Of a stretch of 64,000 nt of DNA, positions 22,267 through 31,939 are shown piece after piece. Source of the stretch: Hydrogenoanaerobacterium sp032017025 (GTDB lineage Bacteria; Bacillota; Clostridia; Oscillospirales; Ruminococcaceae). Positions within the stretch are counted from its first letter, which is position 1. Each line of letters opens with the position of its first letter. Position numbers and translations under genes: made by a program. The DNA is taken from assembly GCF_032017025.1 (NCBI RefSeq), contig NZ_DALZQO010000002.1:124001-188000 (forward strand). The letters are read 5' to 3'. A model generated the notes under the pieces. The model did no database searches. It was not told the DNA's origin and worked only from the letters and a program-made list of their open reading frames with translations.

Positions 22267-23808
22267 TCAGCGTAAATTGTTTTTATATTCTGTGGGCGTA
22301 ACTCCGACATATTTTTTAAAAATTTTTGTAAAGTAATTTTGGCTGTTAAATCCTATTTCATAGGTAATTTCCTTAATACTTTTATTTTCGCCCAACAGTT
22401 CTTTTGCCCTTGCAATACGTTTTTCTGCAACTAAATCCGTAAAGTTTTTCCCCGTTTGCTTCTTTAATATTTTACTGAGATAAAACGAAGTAATACCTAG
22501 ATTTCCTGCTATATCGTCCAAAAAAATATCTTTATTGTAAGATGCGTCGATATAAGAAAGTGCCCGCTGAATGATAACACTGGCTCCTGCATTTTTTTGC
22601 TGATTCACTAACCAAGCCAAATTGTTAACTGCCATTTTCAAATAGTATTTAAGCTCTTTGTAGTCAGTAATAGTCATGATGCTTTGTATGGATAGACTAG
22701 ATAAGTTGTTTTCGATTTTAAGCGACGGAACAGCTTCTTTTATTTCTTGAATGGTTAGTACAATTAAACGATAAACCTGTTCCTTGGCTTTTGATAAAAC
22801 ATTTTCTCGCATAATAATAAGTGCGACCAAATCTTCCAATGTCTTTTCTATCTCGCTCTGGCTGCCGCTTTGAATTGTTGTAGCAAGCTCATTTACCAGT
22901 AAGTTTAAGTTTATTTCAGTACTCTTGTTGTCAACACAAGTTTCCTCATAAATGAAAAAACGTTTTCCGCGTATTTCGCACATGCTCAGAGCATCCACGG
23001 CCTGATGATAGGAAAGACTTAATTGATATGGATCCTTATAGATATTGCCGACACCAATCCTACCTTCTTTGCCTATCTCATGCAGCAGCATGGAAACAAA
23101 GTTACCCACCTCCAACATTCTTCGCATTTCCAGCTGCTTGCTTTCCAGCACAAAAAACACCAACATATTATAAAGCTGTTCGCCAATGCACTTGATGCCC
23201 ACATCGTTGAGTGCTTTTTTAATTTTGTGCAGTACAAAGCGATGATTACCATTACAGTTTACAGCAAAACAAAACCCGCTGTTTACTTCAAACTCAAGAA
23301 AAGAAAAAATACGCTGCAAATCTTCATTTGGTTCTTTTGATATGAGCGCATAAATACAGTCGCTTTCCACAATCGGGCGAATATCCTCCATGCGGCCTGC
23401 CAGTGCGGTATTATGCCGGTGCGTCTGTAGTTCGGTGTCCAGTTTCTCCGTCACTGCGTCAATCGCCTGTTTGATGCGGGTAATTTTGGCGGGTTTTAAA
23501 ACAAAATCTTCCACTCCCAGCTTAATTGCCTCCTGCGCATATTCAAAACGGTTGTAGGAGGTAAGCAGCAAAAACTTAATTTGACTGCTCTGCTTTTGCA
23601 GTTCTTTAATCGTATCCAAGCCGTTAATTCCAGGCATGTTGATATCCAGCATAACAATATCCGGATGGAAGACTTTGCACTTTTCTATTGCGATAAAACC
23701 GTTTTCTGCTTCTTCAATTTGTGAAATATTTTCGCAGTTGTTGCTGATTACCAGCTTTACCGCTTCACGTTCAATTGGCTCATCCTCTACAATCAGCAGC
23801 TTATACAT
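22267..23808 (-). CDS. YesN-type response regulator (AraC output)
   Basis: The 513-residue regulator has an N-terminal receiver (ED at 8-9, phosphoacceptor D55 in MLDINMPG, lysine in LKPAK). A poorly conserved middle of about 280 residues follows, then a C-terminal AraC-type double helix-turn-helix (about 410-510: SFYLSKILKKQTGKNFTDLV, later FNSQNYFTKIFKKYVGVTPT). It overlaps the kinase gene by 8 bases and is the last gene on this strand before the array terminator. By family it should activate carbohydrate uptake genes, most simply the ABC importer operon immediately upstream. Confidence 0.93.
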   Translation of the reverse strand: MYKLLIVEDEPIEREAVKLVISNNCENISQIEEAENGFIAIEKCKVFHPDIVMLDINMPGINGLDTIKELQKQSSQIKFLLLTSYNRFEYAQEAIKLGVEDFVLKPAKITRIKQAIDAVTEKLDTELQTHRHNTALAGRMEDIRPIVESDCIYALISKEPNEDLQRIFSFLEFEVNSGFCFAVNCNGNHRFVLHKIKKALNDVGIKCIGEQLYNMLVFFVLESKQLEMRRMLEVGNFVSMLLHEIGKEGRIGVGNIYKDPYQLSLSYHQAVDALSMCEIRGKRFFIYEETCVDNKSTEINLNLLVNELATTIQSGSQSEIEKTLEDLVALIIMRENVLSKAKEQVYRLIVLTIQEIKEAVPSLKIENNLSSLSIQSIMTITDYKELKYYLKMAVNNLAWLVNQQKNAGASVIIQRALSYIDASYNKDIFLDDIAGNLGITSFYLSKILKKQTGKNFTDLVAEKRIARAKELLGENKSIKEITYEIGFNSQNYFTKIFKKYVGVTPTEYKNNLR

Positions 23809-25309
23809 CCTGCTCCTCCTTTTCTGTGGTAATGGGTAGCGTCAGTATTATAACAGTACCGCAATCGGTACTGCTTTCAATTTGCACTGTGCTCTCCGGC
23901 CCATAGAACATCTCAAGCCGGCGAAATACGTTGCTCATACCAATATTAATTCCGTTTCCTTTTTTAAAACAGGTTTCTCTTCTTCCTACTAATATACTTT
24001 CAACAAGATCACTTTCCATTCCCTTGCCGTTATCTTCAATACTAATATAAATTTTAGTTTCATCCCTGATTACTTGTATGCTGACCCATGCGCTTTGTAC
24101 CACCTGTCCTACACCATGAATCACGGCGTTTTCTATCAGCGGCTGAAAAATCATAGCCGGCATAGTAATGTTCGGTAGGTGGTCTGCCACAAAAAGCTCA
24201 AATTTCACCCTATGCCCGAAACGCTTGCGCTGAATAATAAGATAATTCTCAGCACATTCAATTTCGTCATAAAGGTTAGAAGTTTTACTGGATTTATCGA
24301 GGCTGTAGCGCAGCAGGTCGGACACTGTTTCCATCATTTCGCTTGTCTGTTCGGCCTGCTCCATATATGCCATTTTGGATATCATGCTGAGGGTATTAAA
24401 TAAAAAGTGTGGGTTCATTTGCCCTTGCAGTGCTTTTAACTCGGTCTCCATTAATATTTCGCTGATTTTGAGGTTTTCGTTTTCTTTTTCCAGCAATTCT
24501 TTTTCCAACTTGGCATTTTCTTCTACACTTTGAATATGCCCCTGTACACTTTTTGCCATGTCATCAAAGGCATCGCAAAGAATGGAAATTTCTTTTCCTG
24601 CGTGTTTAACTTGCTTGAGGTCGTATTCTCCCATCTTAATTTTCTGAATATTTTTTACAATTCTTCCGATGGGATGAGTGATATCCTTGATACACATAGC
24701 GGAAAACGCGATGGCAATTACAATCATCCCTGCCGTTAAAAGAATGATTCCTTTTGCCTGTGCCTGCCAGCTCTGTATCATTTCCTCGCTTTGACGGTTC
24801 ATTTCATCCGTAAGCAGGTTATAAAACTGAGTCGCGGTCAAATCAATATTTTTGGCGGTATCCACCAAAAAGTCATATTTAATGTTGTAATCAACAAAAG
24901 CAATATCTTCTTTTAAGCGAATCTCTGTAAAAACTTCATCGTAGGTTTGCACCATATTTTTAAGCAGTCCAAACCTCCAGCGCAGTTTCTCATCGTTAAC
25001 CATATTGATTATGTCATCAATATTGCGAGTTGCTTCTTCTTTGCAAACTTTGTATTTTGCCTGATCTTCTATAGAACCGGTATACAGGCAGTTTTGTGCC
25101 AGCTGATCTGCAGCCTTGACATTTTTATAAAAGCTGCTCAATATGCTGTATTGCTTAGAGAAATCTGCATAGGCAGATAGAGTTTTTAGGTTGGAATAAT
25201 TCGATACAATAACAACAGCAGAAACAAACACAAAAAGTATAATATTGTAGAATATCAGCTCTTGCTTGACGCTGTTGAAGCGCCAGAAGAATCGTTTTAT
25301 TTTTTGCAT
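23801..25309 (-). CDS. YesM-type sensor histidine kinase
   Basis: This 502-residue membrane kinase has helices at about 20-42 and 186-208 flanking a helical extracytoplasmic domain of roughly 140 residues. HAMP (about 209-262) and a coiled coil follow. The His_kinase segment is NPHFLFNTLSMISKMAYME, and the HATPase domain has PLIENAVIHG and DNGKGM. The ATG (MQKIKRFF) with GAAAGGG upstream is preferred over an earlier TTG. YesM kinases usually sense sugar, often with help from a binding protein. It pairs with the overlapping YesN-type regulator. Confidence 0.92.
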   Translation of the reverse strand: MQKIKRFFWRFNSVKQELIFYNIILFVFVSAVVIVSNYSNLKTLSAYADFSKQYSILSSFYKNVKAADQLAQNCLYTGSIEDQAKYKVCKEEATRNIDDIINMVNDEKLRWRFGLLKNMVQTYDEVFTEIRLKEDIAFVDYNIKYDFLVDTAKNIDLTATQFYNLLTDEMNRQSEEMIQSWQAQAKGIILLTAGMIVIAIAFSAMCIKDITHPIGRIVKNIQKIKMGEYDLKQVKHAGKEISILCDAFDDMAKSVQGHIQSVEENAKLEKELLEKENENLKISEILMETELKALQGQMNPHFLFNTLSMISKMAYMEQAEQTSEMMETVSDLLRYSLDKSSKTSNLYDEIECAENYLIIQRKRFGHRVKFELFVADHLPNITMPAMIFQPLIENAVIHGVGQVVQSAWVSIQVIRDETKIYISIEDNGKGMESDLVESILVGRRETCFKKGNGINIGMSNVFRRLEMFYGPESTVQIESSTDCGTVIILTLPITTEKEEQDV

Positions 25310-25343
25310 TGTTTTCGCCCTTTCAGTCAATATTCAAATATGC

Positions 25344-25381
25344 TAAAACACAGGACCTTTTGCAAAAGATCCTGTGTTTTT
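25344..25381 (-). terminator. Hairpin between methyltransferase-like gene and kinase
   Basis: AAACACAGGA and TCCTGTGTTT form the outer stem, with a CTTTTGCAAAAG palindrome inside. On the minus strand it is followed only by TTTTAGC, so it probably attenuates rather than fully separates the transporter operon from the YesMN pair. Confidence 0.6.
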
Positions 25382-25390
25382 ATTTTTGCA

Positions 25391-26413
25391 CTAATATGCC
25401 CTTACAGTTTCTGCAAATGCTCGGATATTTTCTTCCGGAGTTCCGGTAGGCAGCGCACAACCGGCGCCAATAACCAGTCCTTTTCCGTTAAATGCCTCAA
25501 GAACTTTTTGTGTTTCCGCTGCAACCTGCTTTGGTGTACCAAAGTAGAAGATGCCGGATGGATCAATCGGGCCGAACATAACAGATTTGCCTTCAAGTAC
25601 CTTTACTGCGTTCTTTATATTAGTTTTGTAGTCTGCTTCAATTGCGGGGAAGCGGATGCCGGCAACATCCTCAATAATGTTATCCAGATTACCGCAAATG
25701 TGGCAAACGGTTTTGATATTCCGTTTTTCCAAATCCTCCTGCAAACGTTTTTGAAACGGGTAGGAAAACTTCATATAACAGTCACGACTGATAAGATCCG
25801 GCCCACAGGAACTATCGCCGAAGCTGGTAAGGTCAGCTCCCGCCTCATGCATCAATTTGTGATACTCCAGATGTACCGCATATGCACGGTCAATGAGCTG
25901 TAGTATCTTTTCCTCACAATCTTCATCCAGCAGGTCTGCCATAAAATCAGACATTCCGTAGCTGAGCATAGCAAGGCTGAATGCCATTTGGTCGCAGTTT
26001 CCACGAACCAAAAGCTCGTTTCCTACTTCTTTCTTTATGAGATTGACCGCTTCCAGCATAATCTTAATACGGTCATTTTTCAGCAATTTCTCGGGTGCCA
26101 TTAGTTCGATCAGTTCATCAATATCTTTCGATGCAGCGCCGATCGCACGGGCAGGCTCATCATCGGGGAAATCAATAGGCACTCCGATTGCATCCGCTTC
26201 CATACAGGTATCTATATCCAAAAGAATACCATCCAGCCCATATTTGCGAGCTGCAGCGATATGTGCCTTTGCTATGTTTTGAGGGCTGCTGCGATATTCG
26301 CCCATCGACATACCCGCTTCACCTGCCGCCGACATAAAATTATGCAGCATCATAGGCACACGGTCGGCTTTTTTACCGCTCATTACAGCCATTATTCTTT
26401 CGTAACCGGTCAT
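25391..26413 (-). CDS. MtaA/CmuA-like uroporphyrinogen decarboxylase-family protein
   Basis: The 340-residue protein belongs to the UroD superfamily. It carries the zinc-ligand pattern of corrinoid- or coenzyme-dependent methyltransferases (H238 and C240 in CHICGNLDN, C319 in GAGCALPTGTPEENI) rather than the substrate arginines of true UroD. The N-terminus (GYERIMAVMSGKKADRVP) is typical of this branch. GGAGG precedes the chosen ATG. It sits between a ribose-type sugar importer and a sensor pair, with no corrinoid protein in the window. It may demethylate or otherwise process an imported compound; the reaction is unknown. Confidence 0.85.
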   Translation of the reverse strand: MTGYERIMAVMSGKKADRVPMMLHNFMSAAGEAGMSMGEYRSSPQNIAKAHIAAARKYGLDGILLDIDTCMEADAIGVPIDFPDDEPARAIGAASKDIDELIELMAPEKLLKNDRIKIMLEAVNLIKKEVGNELLVRGNCDQMAFSLAMLSYGMSDFMADLLDEDCEEKILQLIDRAYAVHLEYHKLMHEAGADLTSFGDSSCGPDLISRDCYMKFSYPFQKRLQEDLEKRNIKTVCHICGNLDNIIEDVAGIRFPAIEADYKTNIKNAVKVLEGKSVMFGPIDPSGIFYFGTPKQVAAETQKVLEAFNGKGLVIGAGCALPTGTPEENIRAFAETVRAY

Positions 26414-26493
26414 AAACGCCCTCCATAAGGAATATTGCAAGGTATATTTAACCCTTGCAATATTCCTATTGTTTTATTGTATTCGAAAAATTA

Positions 26494-27510
26494 TTACAGG
26501 TCAACTTTAACTTTCAAGGCATCCGCATAGTTTTCAACATTATCTTTTGTAATCATAATGGTACCGGCATCGTTAAGAATCATCTTCGGCGTTTTGCCTT
26601 CGGTAATGTTCTGATACAGCCAGTATGCCGCCTGATAGCCATAATTATAGAAGGAGGTTGCAACTGTGCCGTCTAAACCATTGTTGCGGATTAAGTCGAG
26701 AGTTTCTTCTACATCATCAACGCCGTATACCGCTACTTTATCGCGGATACTCATCTCCTCAACAACCTTAGCACATGCTGGGCCTGCTTCAGCTGCAAGA
26801 TTGATTGCAAGGTTTACTTCGGGATATGCTTTAAAGGTGTTCTGCCATTCAGTGGTAGCTTTCATTTTATCGGATTTGGATTCGGTAATGCTAACAACCT
26901 CAAAGCCTGCGGTGTGAGCTTCAAATGCTTTTTTAATCGCATCAATCTGATCGTGAGCAATTTGATAATTGAGTGCTGCAACCTGGATTGAGCATTTAAT
27001 TGGTGTGTCTTTACCCAGTTTTGCTTCCGCAGCGTCTAAAAGAAGTTTTGCCTGAATATCTACATCTTTACCAAAGAACGCCAGTCTGTCAACGTCGGGA
27101 ATATCGGAGTCAACAACCAGAACAGGAATTCCAGCCTCAGTGGCAAGCTTTACGGGAGCCGCCGGAACAAGGCCTTGTGTAATAATTGCATCGGCTTTTT
27201 GTGCAACAGCAGTTTCAATGAGCTTTGCCATTTCTTCGGGAGAAATGTTTTGCGGGCCTACCCAGTCGCCCTGAATGCCAAGCTCAGTGCACGCCTGATC
27301 AAAGCCATCTTTTGCAAGCAGCCAAACCGGATGAGCAAGCAGGGGAGAAACATAAACAAAATGCAGGTCTTTTGCCGGAGCAGATTCAGCGGGTGCTTCT
27401 GGTGCCGGGGTAGATGCTGCCGGTGCAGCAGAGGAGGATGCGGGTGAACCGCAGGATGCCATTGACAGTGCCATGAGTACCGCTAGGGTCAAAGCAAGTA
27501 ACCTTTTCAT
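26494..27510 (-). CDS. RbsB-type sugar-binding lipoprotein
   Basis: The 338-residue protein starts with a lipoprotein signal peptide (LSMASC, Cys20). A low-complexity Ser/Ala/Pro linker (to about residue 48) leads into a periplasmic-binding type I domain with alternating strands (LHFVYVSPLLAHPVWLLAKD, later VLVVDSDIPD and VAVYGVDD). It is expected to sit on the outer membrane face, bind a monosaccharide-like ligand and deliver it to the adjacent permease. GAGG stands before the ATG. The ligand cannot be named; family members bind ribose, xylose, galactose, inositol and autoinducer-2. Confidence 0.9.
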   Translation of the reverse strand: MKRLLALTLAVLMALSMASCGSPASSSAAPAASTPAPEAPAESAPAKDLHFVYVSPLLAHPVWLLAKDGFDQACTELGIQGDWVGPQNISPEEMAKLIETAVAQKADAIITQGLVPAAPVKLATEAGIPVLVVDSDIPDVDRLAFFGKDVDIQAKLLLDAAEAKLGKDTPIKCSIQVAALNYQIAHDQIDAIKKAFEAHTAGFEVVSITESKSDKMKATTEWQNTFKAYPEVNLAINLAAEAGPACAKVVEEMSIRDKVAVYGVDDVEETLDLIRNNGLDGTVATSFYNYGYQAAYWLYQNITEGKTPKMILNDAGTIMITKDNVENYADALKVKVDL

Positions 27511-27573
27511 AATTAAAACCTCTTTCTTTATTCTATTTTAGCACAAAGTGCTCAAAAGCTATAGAACTATGTA

Positions 27574-29097
27574 TTAGGTATTAGATGCAACTTTAAGTAA
27601 GCTGACTTCGTTTGCCTCTTCTTTTTCCATTATCTTTTGTACCTTGCCCTTGCCCAGTACCACAAATCGGTCGCACATTGCCACAAGTTCGGGCAGCTCA
27701 GATGAAATCATAATAATACTGATTCCCTTTTTGGAAAGTTCAAGCATGAGCTTGTAGATTTCTGCTTTGGTGCCTACGTCAATACCGCGGGTGGGTTCAT
27801 CCAGCAGAATGATCTTCAGGTCTGTCATTAACCATTTTGCTAAAATTATTTTTTGCTGATTGCCGCCTGAAAGGCTTGTAATGCGGGTATCAAGGCATGG
27901 TGCTTTAACACGCAAAGTGTTAAAGTATTCGTTTGCCCGTTTGCGTTCTTTCTTAGAGTCAATCAGCAGCAGCCCTTTAATTTCTTTTAAAATAGTAAGT
28001 GTCATATTGTGGCAGATGGACATGGTACCCACAAAACCATTTTTCTTACGGTCTTCGGTCATTAACCCAATACCGTGTTTTTTAGCGTCCTGCGGGTTAT
28101 TGATTGTAATCTCTTTACCCTCCAGAAAAATTTTACCATCGGTTTTCGGTATGATACCGAACAGTGCATTAATCAGTTCGGAACGCCCTGAGCCTACCAG
28201 CCCGGCAAGCCCCAATATTTCACCGCGGCGTAAAGAAAAACTAACATCGTCGATGATGTTTTTACCTATAGCAAAGGTATGCGGTACCTTAAAATGTTCG
28301 AGGCGTAAAACATCATCACCAATTTCCCGTTCCATAGTTGGGTACATGACATCCAGCCTACGGCCAATCATATCCTCAATGACCTTAGTGCTGTCATAAC
28401 CATCGCATTTACGGTATTCGCTGATGTATTGTCCATCACGCAGGATAACCATGCGATCGCTGATTTCAAAAACCTCATCCAGTTTGTGCGAAATATAAAC
28501 ACAGGAGATACCCTGTTCGCGCAGTTCGCACAGTACATTCATAAGCTTTTGGGTTTCAGTTTCGGTGAGCACCGAAGTCGGCTCATCAAGGATTAGAATT
28601 TTGGGGTTACGCACCAATGCTCTTGCAATACATACCAGCTGTTGCATAGAGGGGCTCAAACTGCGCACGATCACATTGACATCAATTTCTGCGTGTAGCT
28701 TATCCAGCGCAGCACGTGCAATCGTTTTTGTTCTTTCCCAATCAATAAGCCCATGTTTTTTCACGGGTAACCTTCCCAGCAAAATATTTTCAGCCACGGT
28801 AAGGTCAAGCTCAAGATTGAGTTCCTGATAAATCATTGCAATGCCCATATTCTCAGAATCGGTAGGGTTGTCAAAACGGCATTCCTGCCCACTCAAGAGA
28901 ATGCTTCCCTCATACTCATGACAGGGGTAAGATCCACTTAGAATTTTCATCAGCGTAGATTTTCCGGCGCCGTTCTCACCCATTACCGCCAGAATTTCGT
29001 TAGGATAAAGCCCCATAGAAACGTCACGCAGAGCGGTTGTTCCGAGAAACTTTTTTGTTATATTCTGTACCGAAAGCACAGTATCCATGTTATTCAA
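27574..29097 (-). CDS. RbsA-type sugar ABC ATPase (two nucleotide-binding domains)
   Basis: This 507-residue protein has two fused ABC ATPase halves. The first has Walker A GENGAGKST and DEPTS. The second has a degenerate Walker A (GLVGSGRSE), an LSGGNQQK signature and DEPTRGID, the normal asymmetry of the family. A TTG seven bases after AGGAGG is the likely start; the ATG three codons later is too far from that site. The gene follows the permease with an 11-base gap and powers import of the ligand bound by the lipoprotein encoded next. Confidence 0.93.
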   Translation of the reverse strand: MNNMDTVLSVQNITKKFLGTTALRDVSMGLYPNEILAVMGENGAGKSTLMKILSGSYPCHEYEGSILLSGQECRFDNPTDSENMGIAMIYQELNLELDLTVAENILLGRLPVKKHGLIDWERTKTIARAALDKLHAEIDVNVIVRSLSPSMQQLVCIARALVRNPKILILDEPTSVLTETETQKLMNVLCELREQGISCVYISHKLDEVFEISDRMVILRDGQYISEYRKCDGYDSTKVIEDMIGRRLDVMYPTMEREIGDDVLRLEHFKVPHTFAIGKNIIDDVSFSLRRGEILGLAGLVGSGRSELINALFGIIPKTDGKIFLEGKEITINNPQDAKKHGIGLMTEDRKKNGFVGTMSICHNMTLTILKEIKGLLLIDSKKERKRANEYFNTLRVKAPCLDTRITSLSGGNQQKIILAKWLMTDLKIILLDEPTRGIDVGTKAEIYKLMLELSKKGISIIMISSELPELVAMCDRFVVLGKGKVQKIMEKEEANEVSLLKVASNT

Positions 29098-29108
29098 AAC
29101 GCACCCTC

Positions 29109-30116
29109 CTAATCTTTTACCTTGGTGGAGTTTTTGAGAATGATATTTCTCTTATACTGGTCAAGCAAAACTGCCAGCACCAAAATGACGCCAACCACCA
29201 AGTTCTGCCAGTAAACCGAAATTCTCATTAAAGTAAGTGAGTTTGTAAGTACCTCCATAAAAAAAGCACCGATCGTTGCGCCAATAATAGAACCCATACC
29301 GCCAAAGGTGGAAATACCTCCGATAATTGCACCACAGATAACGGTAAGCTCATAACCTGTACCTGCAGCTGCCTCTGCAGAGCCAAGCCTTGCCGACATA
29401 AATATGCCTGCCAGCGCCGCCAGAGTTGAGGTGATGACATAGACCATCAGTTTGGTTCTTCTGGTGTTGATTCCAGAAATGCGTGCTGCCTCTTCGTTTC
29501 CGCCCAGTGCATAAATGGCACGACCAAAGGGCGCATGTGCAAGGGCGATGTGACCGATAGCCGCAATTGCTAATGCCACAATAACGACCATAGGGATATG
29601 TAGAATTTTAAGCTGGTCAATTTTCATAAGGCCTTCCGGTAGCGGATAAATAGGAACACCCTGTGTGAGCACCGAAACCAAACCTCTTGCTACATATTGC
29701 ATACCCAGTGTTACAATCAGTGGCGGGATGCCCGCTTTGACAATGATAGATCCGTTGATAAACCCGATCAAAACACCGGTAAGCATACCGAGCAGAATTG
29801 CAAATACTACAGGGATTCCCGCTTTACACGCCATGCCGGTAATTACTCCGCCGAGAGCAAGCACAGAACCAACTGAAAGATCGAGCCCTCCGGTAATGAG
29901 TATAAATGACATTCCCACAACCGTGATTAAGGTGTAACCCATTGTTTTCAGGACATTAAACAGGTTGCCCGATGAAATAAAAACCGGATTCACGCAGGTG
30001 ACAACTGCCATATATATTACTGTTGCAAGAATGATGCTGCTTTCCTGTCTCTGGATAAACCAGCGGAATTTTGATTTTAAACCCGACTTCTTTTTTTCTT
30101 CTAGTTGATTTACCAT
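29109..30116 (-). CDS. RbsC-type sugar ABC permease
   Basis: The 335-residue permease has eight to ten membrane helices and the family motif FILITGGLDLSVGSVLALGG. Later come GNEEAARISGINTRR and GAIIGGISTFGGMGSIIGA. The first 30 residues are basic and cytoplasmic. GGAGG lies nine bases before the ATG. It is the first gene of a minus-strand operon (permease, ATPase, binding protein, methyltransferase-like protein), which differs from the usual A-C-B order. Control probably comes from the YesMN pair downstream. Confidence 0.93.
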   Translation of the reverse strand: MVNQLEEKKKSGLKSKFRWFIQRQESSIILATVIYMAVVTCVNPVFISSGNLFNVLKTMGYTLITVVGMSFILITGGLDLSVGSVLALGGVITGMACKAGIPVVFAILLGMLTGVLIGFINGSIIVKAGIPPLIVTLGMQYVARGLVSVLTQGVPIYPLPEGLMKIDQLKILHIPMVVIVALAIAAIGHIALAHAPFGRAIYALGGNEEAARISGINTRRTKLMVYVITSTLAALAGIFMSARLGSAEAAAGTGYELTVICGAIIGGISTFGGMGSIIGATIGAFFMEVLTNSLTLMRISVYWQNLVVGVILVLAVLLDQYKRNIILKNSTKVKD

Positions 30117-30717
30117 TCAAACTACCTCCGTTTGTATTTTTGCTTCTACAATTATTATAAAATACCAATTTTAAGTTGTGTTGCGTGATCTATAGTAATA
30201 TGCTGCTCTTTTTAGTGCGTTTTTGCGATGCCAACGATCACCTCTTAGCAATATTTTGTTCTTTGGTCTTAAAAATGCTATATCTACAATTTGAGTAGGT
30301 AATCCGCAAGAGGTTTGTTTGAAACTTGAATTAGGTTAACTTAACAGTTGAATGCAATTGAAGATGCTTTCAGACACAATAAGTCGGTGTTTTGTGTAAT
30401 TTAACAGAGTGCGGCAGGCGCAACACACAGCTAAACAGAAAAATGCTCGCAAAGCCTGTTATAATGCGCTTTGTGGTCATTTTTTAGTTATGCAGGCAAT
30501 TAATTTGCCATGCTTTCAATAATCGCCGTTCATAACGCATCGTTACAGTACGTAACACCCCACTATGAAAGATATAAAAAATAAATGGTATATGAAAAAG
30601 ACCGATTGACTGACTTATAGGTTGTTGCCGTAAGTTAATTTCTGGTTAATAACTGGAAAAAATAAACAAAAGCCATTAACGTATTTTAATCAAAGATACA
30701 AACTATCAATAACCCTC
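30117..30717. other. Divergent intergenic region, 600 bases without a gene
   Basis: This AT-rich spacer separates the minus-strand sugar importer from the LacI regulator. It carries no convincing frame. A minus-strand TATAAT (30159-30154) lies upstream of the permease with no clear -35. A palindrome GTTAACTTAAC occurs near 30336. Its length suggests a complex regulatory region or decayed sequence. Confidence 0.5.
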
Positions 30718-30768
30718 TTGAAATTTTTGAATAATAATGTATACTAAAATTTAACTGGTAACGTTACC
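30718..30768 (+). promoter_or_regulatory. Promoter with LacI-type operator
   Basis: TTGAAA (30718-30723) and TATACT (30740-30745) are 16 bases apart. A perfect 12-base palindrome GGTAACGTTACC (30757-30768) lies at the expected transcription start and is followed by further half-site-like sequence (ATTACCGATAACG). The central CG and symmetry are those of LacI-family operators, so the regulator encoded 54 bases later probably represses itself and the sugar operon here. Confidence 0.72.
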
Positions 30769-30821
30769 GGAAACATTACCGATAACGATACTAATAACGC
30801 TATTTTTGAGGATGGTTTGGT

Positions 30822-31847
30822 ATGCCTACGGATGTTAACATTATTGATATTGCTAAATATGCTAAAGTCAGCGTGAGTACAGTGTCTCGGGTTCTTAATA
30901 AACACCCTGACGTCAGCGAGGTTACCAGAAATAAGGTTTTAGAGGTAATCGAAGAACATGGCTATATACCCAACGACAGTGCCCGCAATTTAAAACGCGA
31001 ATCGATGAAGGCTGTGGGGGTAGTGGTCAAAGGGTTTTCCAACCCCTTTTTTATTGGTATGCTGACAATTATTCAAAAGGAATTGGAAGAAAATAACTAT
31101 ATTATGCTGCTTCGTCAGGTAGACCCGGAAGAAAACGAATTGGACGCAGCAATCGCTCTGGTCAAAGAGAAAAAGCCGCGGGGTCTTATTTTTCTGGGCG
31201 GTAATTTTGACCAGCAGCGAGAAAAATTCGCGCTTCTCGAACTGCCCTTTGTTATGTCGACGATCAGTTTAAAAACCGGTGTTGACCGCAGCAGGTTCTC
31301 CAGCCTTACTGTAGATGATTACGCAGAAGGCTACGAAATTACCAAATATATGATTCAATCTGGTCACAAAAAAATAGCGGCAATCGGCTTTCGCGAAGAT
31401 GACAGAAGCATCAGCCGCCTTCGGCTCGACGGTTTTTTACAAGCGGCAAAAGATTATGGCGCCGAAGTATCCGCTCACTCCGTTGCACATGCAGGCGAAT
31501 TTACCCTCAAGGCAGGCTATGAGGCGGCAATAGGGCTTTTGGAGAAAAGCTCCTTTACATGCCTGTTTTGCATCTCAGATATTCTCGCCCTTGGTGCTAT
31601 GCGGGCAATCCACGATAAAGGCTACCGTATTCCCCAAGACATTTCGGTGATTGGCTTTGACGGAATTGAATCCGGTCGTTATTCCATCCCCTCCTTGACC
31701 ACCGTAAAGCAGCCGGATGAGGAGATTGCCCATCAAAGCGTGCAGATTTTAATGAATTGCCTGCGTAAAAATAAATGTACCCATAAACATTTGGTCTTTA
31801 AGGCAGAGTTTTTGGATGGCGAAAGCTTTGCCCCTCTTCAGCCATAA
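30822..31847 (+). CDS. LacI-family transcriptional regulator
   Basis: The 341-residue repressor has an N-terminal helix-turn-helix (NIIDIAKYAKVSVSTVSRVL) with hinge helix (about 50-60). A periplasmic-binding-like ligand domain follows (about 63-341; VGVVVKGFSNPFFIGMLTII, later FDGIESGRYSIPSLTTVKQP). GAGGAT precedes the ATG. It heads the malto-oligosaccharide operon and has a matching operator at its own promoter. It should release DNA on binding maltose or a related sugar, resembling MalR-type control. Confidence 0.94.
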   Translation: MPTDVNIIDIAKYAKVSVSTVSRVLNKHPDVSEVTRNKVLEVIEEHGYIPNDSARNLKRESMKAVGVVVKGFSNPFFIGMLTIIQKELEENNYIMLLRQVDPEENELDAAIALVKEKKPRGLIFLGGNFDQQREKFALLELPFVMSTISLKTGVDRSRFSSLTVDDYAEGYEITKYMIQSGHKKIAAIGFREDDRSISRLRLDGFLQAAKDYGAEVSAHSVAHAGEFTLKAGYEAAIGLLEKSSFTCLFCISDILALGAMRAIHDKGYRIPQDISVIGFDGIESGRYSIPSLTTVKQPDEEIAHQSVQILMNCLRKNKCTHKHLVFKAEFLDGESFAPLQP

Positions 31848-31939
31848 TGTGGGTATGAAAAATTACGGTTCCTATCGAATCAAAAAGAATGGTTCGATTA
31901 AATAAGCCAAATAACAACCTAAAAATTGGAGGTATTACA

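Noticed and set aside
31848..31939. Weak inverted repeat between the LacI gene and the binding-protein gene
   Set aside because: Only six bases pair well and no T tract follows, so a terminator cannot be supported.
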